Assembly: GCA_022360595.1 (NCBI GenBank)
Contig: JAKSCN010000137.1
Location: 1-8,852 of the forward strand
Direction: 5' to 3'
Source of the DNA: Chromatiales bacterium
GTDB taxonomy: Bacteria > Pseudomonadota > Gammaproteobacteria > Chromatiales > Chromatiaceae
DNA length: 8,852 nt
Made by a program: the position numbers and the translations under genes. Shown piece by piece: positions 6,427-8,852 of this stretch. The notes beneath the pieces were generated by a model. It was not told the origin of the DNA. It worked only from the letters and a program-made list of their open reading frames with translations, and ran no database searches. Numbering within the stretch: the first letter of the stretch is position 1; the number at the start of each line of letters is the position of its first letter.

Positions 6427-7239
6427 TTGAGCTGGTGGGGTAAAGTTGTCGGGGGCACCTTTGGGTTTATGTTAGGCGGGCCGCTTGGCGCGTTGCTCGG
6501 AGCAGTGGTGGGGCACAACGTGGATAAGGGCTTTGCCGGCATCAAAGCCGATGAAGAGCTCTCCCCGGGTGACCGTGAGCGTGTGCAGACCGCCTTTTTT
6601 ACCGCTACCTTTTCGGTGATGGGGGCGATTGCCAAGGCTGATGGGCGGGTTTCACCTGATGAGATTGCCCTGGCCAAGTCGGTCATGCAGCAGATGGATC
6701 TCGATGCGGATATGCGCCAGACCGCGATCAATCTCTTCAATCAGGGCAAGCAGGCCGATTTCCCGTTGGATGATGTGCTGGAGCAGTTTCGTCGTGAGTG
6801 CCACCGGCGCAACACCTTGATTCAGATGTTTATCGAGATCCAACTGCAGGCCGCCTACGCTGATGGTACGGTGGATCCCGCCGAGGAGCAGATGCTGCTG
6901 CGCATCTGCTCGAAGTTGGGTATTCCTGAGTTTGTCTTCCGCCGTCTCGAAAAGATGATTCAGGCCGAACAGCATTTTCGTGGCGCCGGTCAACAGCGTG
7001 GCCAGCAGCCACCACCTTCGCGGGCCCCGTCCCTTGCTGATGCCTATGATATTCTCAATGTCCCCCAGAGTGCCACGGATGCCGAGGTGAAAAAGTCCTA
7101 TCGTCGGTTGTTGAGCCAGCATCACCCCGACAAGCTGGTTGCCAAGGGGTTGCCTGAGGAGATGATGCAGGTGGCTGCCCAGAAGACCCACGAAATCCGC
7201 CAGGCCTATGAACAGATCAAAGAGACTCGAGGATTCTGA
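6427..7239 (+). CDS. djlA: DnaJ-like membrane co-chaperone DjlA
   Basis: 270-aa protein with the full DjlA architecture and nearly the length of the E. coli protein (271 aa). It has a short cytoplasm-facing Gly-rich N-terminal membrane segment (about 5-30), a TerB-like helical domain (about 50-185, with ADGRVSPDE and ADGTVDPAEE repeats), a Gln/Pro linker (190-200) and a C-terminal J domain (203-270) carrying HPD at 233-235. It stimulates DnaK ATPase at the inner membrane. The start is TTG 6427, giving MSWWGK. TAGGAG (6415-6420) lies six bases upstream, and no ATG fits the conserved N-terminus. It follows the CbiM-like gene by 13 bp, and its TGA directly abuts the next gene. Confidence 0.93.
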   Translation: MSWWGKVVGGTFGFMLGGPLGALLGAVVGHNVDKGFAGIKADEELSPGDRERVQTAFFTATFSVMGAIAKADGRVSPDEIALAKSVMQQMDLDADMRQTAINLFNQGKQADFPLDDVLEQFRRECHRRNTLIQMFIEIQLQAAYADGTVDPAEEQMLLRICSKLGIPEFVFRRLEKMIQAEQHFRGAGQQRGQQPPPSRAPSLADAYDILNVPQSATDAEVKKSYRRLLSQHHPDKLVAKGLPEEMMQVAAQKTHEIRQAYEQIKETRGF

Positions 7240-7701
7240 TTGCCCCTATCCGTTATGACCCATGAAGAGGCACAAGTCCGCAAATTTTATGAGGTGATCT
7301 GGAATCGCCAAGATAAGACCGCCATTCCTGAAGTGCTGAACGAGTCCTTCCTGTTTCGAGGTTCACTGGGCGATGAGAAGCGGGGGCGCGACGGGTTCGC
7401 CGAGTATCTCGATGCCGTGCATGCAGCGCTGGACGACTATCGCTGTACTATCAAAGAGCTTGTGGTTGAGCCCGGAAAGGCGTTCGCCCGCATGGAGTTT
7501 GCCGGTCTGCATCGTGGCGAACTGATGGGGGTGCAAGCGACCGGTAAGCGTGTCTGGTGGGCGGGGGCGGCTCTATTTCACTTCTCAGCGGGTAAAATCG
7601 ACTCACTCTGGGTATTGGGGGATTTGAAAGGGCTGGAAGCGCAATTGTTTAAAAATGGTTTCATTGCTGGTCAGACACTGAAAAAACACACAGAGATTTG
7701 A
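7240..7701 (+). CDS. SnoaL-like / NTF2-fold protein (ester cyclase family)
   Basis: 153-aa small soluble protein of the SnoaL-like polyketide-cyclase/NTF2 superfamily. The pattern is VRKFYEVIWNRQDKTAIPEVLNESFLFRGSLG, then GRDGFAEYLDAVHAALDDYRCTIKELVVEPGKAFARMEFAGLHRGELMGVQATGKRVWWAGAALFHFSAGKIDSLWVLGD, which is the usual alpha-plus-beta cone order. The family includes cyclases, hydrolases and many unassigned proteins, so no reaction is claimed. TTG 7240 directly follows the djlA stop and has GAGGA (7229-7233) six bases upstream, suggesting translational coupling. ATG 7255 (five codons later) would give the more usual family N-terminus but lacks a ribosome site. No polyketide genes are nearby. 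Confidence 0.85.
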   Translation: MPLSVMTHEEAQVRKFYEVIWNRQDKTAIPEVLNESFLFRGSLGDEKRGRDGFAEYLDAVHAALDDYRCTIKELVVEPGKAFARMEFAGLHRGELMGVQATGKRVWWAGAALFHFSAGKIDSLWVLGDLKGLEAQLFKNGFIAGQTLKKHTEI

Positions 7702-7722
7702 TACAGTTTTTGGAGGCTTGTT

Positions 7723-7757
7723 GTACCCGTGTATTTGGATGAAGGTACTTTTCTTTT
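7723..7757 (+). terminator. Weak possible terminator after the SnoaL-like gene
   Basis: GTACC (7723-7727) and GGTAC (7744-7748) can form a 5-bp stem around a 16-base loop, followed directly by TTTTCTTTT (7749-7757). The T tract is good but the stem is short and the loop large, so this is only a candidate end for the djlA cluster. Confidence 0.3.
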
Positions 7758-7890
7758 GGCCATAAAGATTATATGGTAATGATCTATTCACTATGCATTA
7801 GTACTTGGTTATATAAGAATTATTTTAAGGTTAGCGCTATTTTCAGATATGACTAGAATTCATTTAGTATTGTATTGAAATAGATCGCAG
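7758..7890. other. AT-rich noncoding stretch upstream of the PAS-GGDEF leader
   Basis: This part of the 332-bp gap (7702-8033) is clearly more AT-rich than its surroundings and holds no ORF with a ribosome site. A poor sigma70-like pair, TTCAGA (7842-7847) and TAGTAT (7865-7870) with a 17-base spacer, matches consensus at 4 of 6 in each box and could start the PAS-GGDEF transcript near 7877. No repeats, tRNA or IS ends are visible. Confidence 0.3.
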
Positions 7891-7909
7891 GAGCGCGCGC
7901 TAACCGTTG

Positions 7910-7970
7910 CTGCCAGTGATGCGGCAGGCTATACCAAGCTACTCACCGAAAAACCCGTGAGGAGGTATAG
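7910..7970 (+). promoter_or_regulatory. Candidate structured leader RNA of the PAS-GGDEF gene
   Basis: Two hairpins lie end to end. CTGCC (7910-7914) pairs with GGCAG (7923-7927) around an 8-base loop. CTATACC (7929-7935) pairs with GGTATAG (7964-7970), enclosing a second stem CTCAC (7942-7946) with GTGAG (7957-7961) around a 10-base loop. The consensus ribosome site AGGAGG (7960-7965) lies within the right arm, so folding would mask it. A second GTGAG (7981-7985) could compete for CTCAC. I could not match it to a known riboswitch; c-di-GMP class I hallmarks are absent. The base pairing is seen, while the regulation is inferred. Confidence 0.4.
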
Positions 7971-7971
7971 A

Positions 7972-8031
7972 GTGATTGTCGTGAGATTTCCGGTCGTTGC
8001 TGAAGTGGCGCCATATCAGATGGATGGTTAA
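7972..8031 (+). CDS. Possible 19-aa leader peptide ORF before the PAS-GGDEF gene
   Basis: GTG 7972 is preceded by a consensus AGGAGG (7960-7965) at six bases and opens a frame reading MIVVRFPVVAEVAPYQMDG, ending TAA at 8029-8031, two bases before the ATG of the PAS-GGDEF gene. Spacing and ribosome site are ideal, and the downstream gene has only a modest site of its own (GGATGG, 8022-8027). This suggests translational coupling. The peptide has no recognisable motif or regulatory codon run. It could instead be a chance ORF, or the tail of a lost gene. It is too short to judge by composition. Confidence 0.35.
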   Translation: MIVVRFPVVAEVAPYQMDG

Positions 8032-8033
8032 CC

Positions 8034-8852
8034 ATGAACGCTAAGATCACAATGCGTTCTTACTACATACGCTTTTTATGCGTGACTCTGCCTTTGATCT
8101 GGGCCGCTTCGTCTGTGCAACAGCAGATCGCCTATGGTGGCATACAATCAAGATTTTTTCTTATGCCCACCGTGATAGGGGCTGTGATTGCGCTGCTCCT
8201 GGCCCGCCTCTCCTATCTACAAGCCCAGTCTGAATACAAAAGCCAGCAGTTTCAGGCGATGGCCGACTTTGCATTTGAGTTTACCTATTACCGCACTCTT
8301 GATGGTGCTTATGAATACGTATCAAGATCGTGCGAAAAGATCACCGGCTACTCTGAAGAAGAGTTTTATCAGAAGCCCAACCTGATGGATGAGCTGATAC
8401 ATCCGGAGGATATGAGCCGCTGGAAAGGACACATTCACGCCATCAACAATAAGACCGACAAGCCTCAGGCGCTGGAGATCAGGATCATCAAAAAAGACGG
8501 CTCAGTGGTATGGATTGAACACATGTGCAGTCCGGCGTTTGATGATCGTGGCGAGCAGGTTGGAGTGCGCTCCACCAATCTCGATATCACCAAGCGGCGG
8601 GAGGCCGAGCAGGATATCTGGCTGCTGGCCTACTTCGATCCACTCACCAATCTGCCCAACCGCCGTTCGTTGGAGCAGGAGATAATCCGTCGTATTCGTG
8701 AGGCAGGCAGGTTTGAGGGCTTTGCCATCCTGTTTCTCGACATGCGTCGATTCAAGAATATCAATGACAGTTTTGGTCATGAATTTGGTGACAAACTACT
8801 GAAGGCGCTGGCCACGCGTCTGTTGGAGATTGATCCCTCTCTGTTCGTCAGC
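8034..8852 (+). CDS. Membrane-anchored PAS-GGDEF signalling protein, 3' partial
   Basis: The frame is open to the window edge (273 codons seen). Order: membrane segment 1 (about 11-28), short periplasmic loop, membrane segment 2 (about 41-60), short linker, PAS/PAC domain (about 72-195, with EYVSRSCEKITGYSEEEF, LIHPEDMSRW, IIKKDGSVVWIEH and STNLDITKRR), then the start of a GGDEF domain (196 onward) with FDPLTNLPNR (201-210). D236, N244 and D253 match the metal- and guanine-binding positions of the family. The GGDEF signature would lie just past the edge, so activity cannot be judged, nor whether an EAL domain follows. The second Asp of the usual LDLDRFK motif is Arg here (LDMRRFK), which is not a catalytic position. 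The role is synthesis or sensing of cyclic di-GMP at the inner membrane. ATG 8034 is chosen because an in-frame TGA sits at 8001-8003; ATG 8052 is an alternative. Confidence 0.9.
   Translation, partial: MNAKITMRSYYIRFLCVTLPLIWAASSVQQQIAYGGIQSRFFLMPTVIGAVIALLLARLSYLQAQSEYKSQQFQAMADFAFEFTYYRTLDGAYEYVSRSCEKITGYSEEEFYQKPNLMDELIHPEDMSRWKGHIHAINNKTDKPQALEIRIIKKDGSVVWIEHMCSPAFDDRGEQVGVRSTNLDITKRREAEQDIWLLAYFDPLTNLPNRRSLEQEIIRRIREAGRFEGFAILFLDMRRFKNINDSFGHEFGDKLLKALATRLLEIDPSLFVS

Noticed and set aside
6652..7191. Minus-strand 179-codon ORF opposite djlA
   Set aside because: It lies wholly within djlA, has no recognisable domain, and is explained as a reverse-frame shadow of a GC-biased gene.
7880..8030. 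Cyclic di-GMP class I riboswitch in the leader of the PAS-GGDEF gene
   Set aside because: The conserved bases I associate with that class (the GGCAAACC-like segment and the GACGCAAAGC segment) are not found on either strand, so only an unidentified structured leader is claimed.

Overview
The window is most likely chromosomal DNA from a gammaproteobacterium. The basis is a DjlA co-chaperone of normal length, a Tas-type aldo/keto reductase very like the E. coli protein, a RhtB-type exporter, a DUF6763-like small protein and a PAS-GGDEF signalling protein. Base composition looks moderate, slightly above 50% GC by eye. Placement near free-living or symbiotic sulfur-oxidising lineages is only an impression, and no marker gene here settles it. 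I see no phage, IS, CRISPR, tRNA or rRNA.

Layout. (1) 1-3765, plus strand: a probable operon of four genes. These are a 5'-truncated coiled-coil/transmembrane/FGE-sulfatase-fold protein, a ketohexokinase-like PfkB kinase, a LysE/RhtB exporter and a small Rieske ferredoxin-like protein. It closes at a perfect 11-bp hairpin (3740-3765) shared with the converging genes. (2) 3788-5640, minus strand: tas, then a 33-codon relic of an RDD-family membrane protein, then a DUF6763-like acidic protein and an unrecognised 72-aa protein. A good sigma70-like promoter lies upstream of tas. (3) 5748-7701, plus strand: a tight cluster of a CbiM-like membrane protein, djlA (13-bp gap) and a SnoaL-like/NTF2-fold protein that starts directly after the djlA stop codon. 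(4) 7702-8033: a 332-bp gap. Its first part is AT-rich. Its second part folds into consecutive hairpins, one of which covers a consensus Shine-Dalgarno of a possible 19-codon leader ORF. That ORF ends two bases before the next gene. (5) 8034-8852: the 5' part of a two-TM PAS-GGDEF protein, cut by the window edge just before the expected GGDEF signature.

Most genes are ordinary housekeeping or accessory functions with no obvious shared pathway. No clear new multi-gene system is visible. The items most worth a second look are the structured leader of the PAS-GGDEF gene, the membrane coiled-coil protein whose FGE domain lacks the catalytic cysteine pair, the animal-like ketohexokinase, and the RDD relic next to tas. 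Non-ATG starts are common: GTG for the exporter, TTG for Rieske, djlA and probably the SnoaL-like gene.
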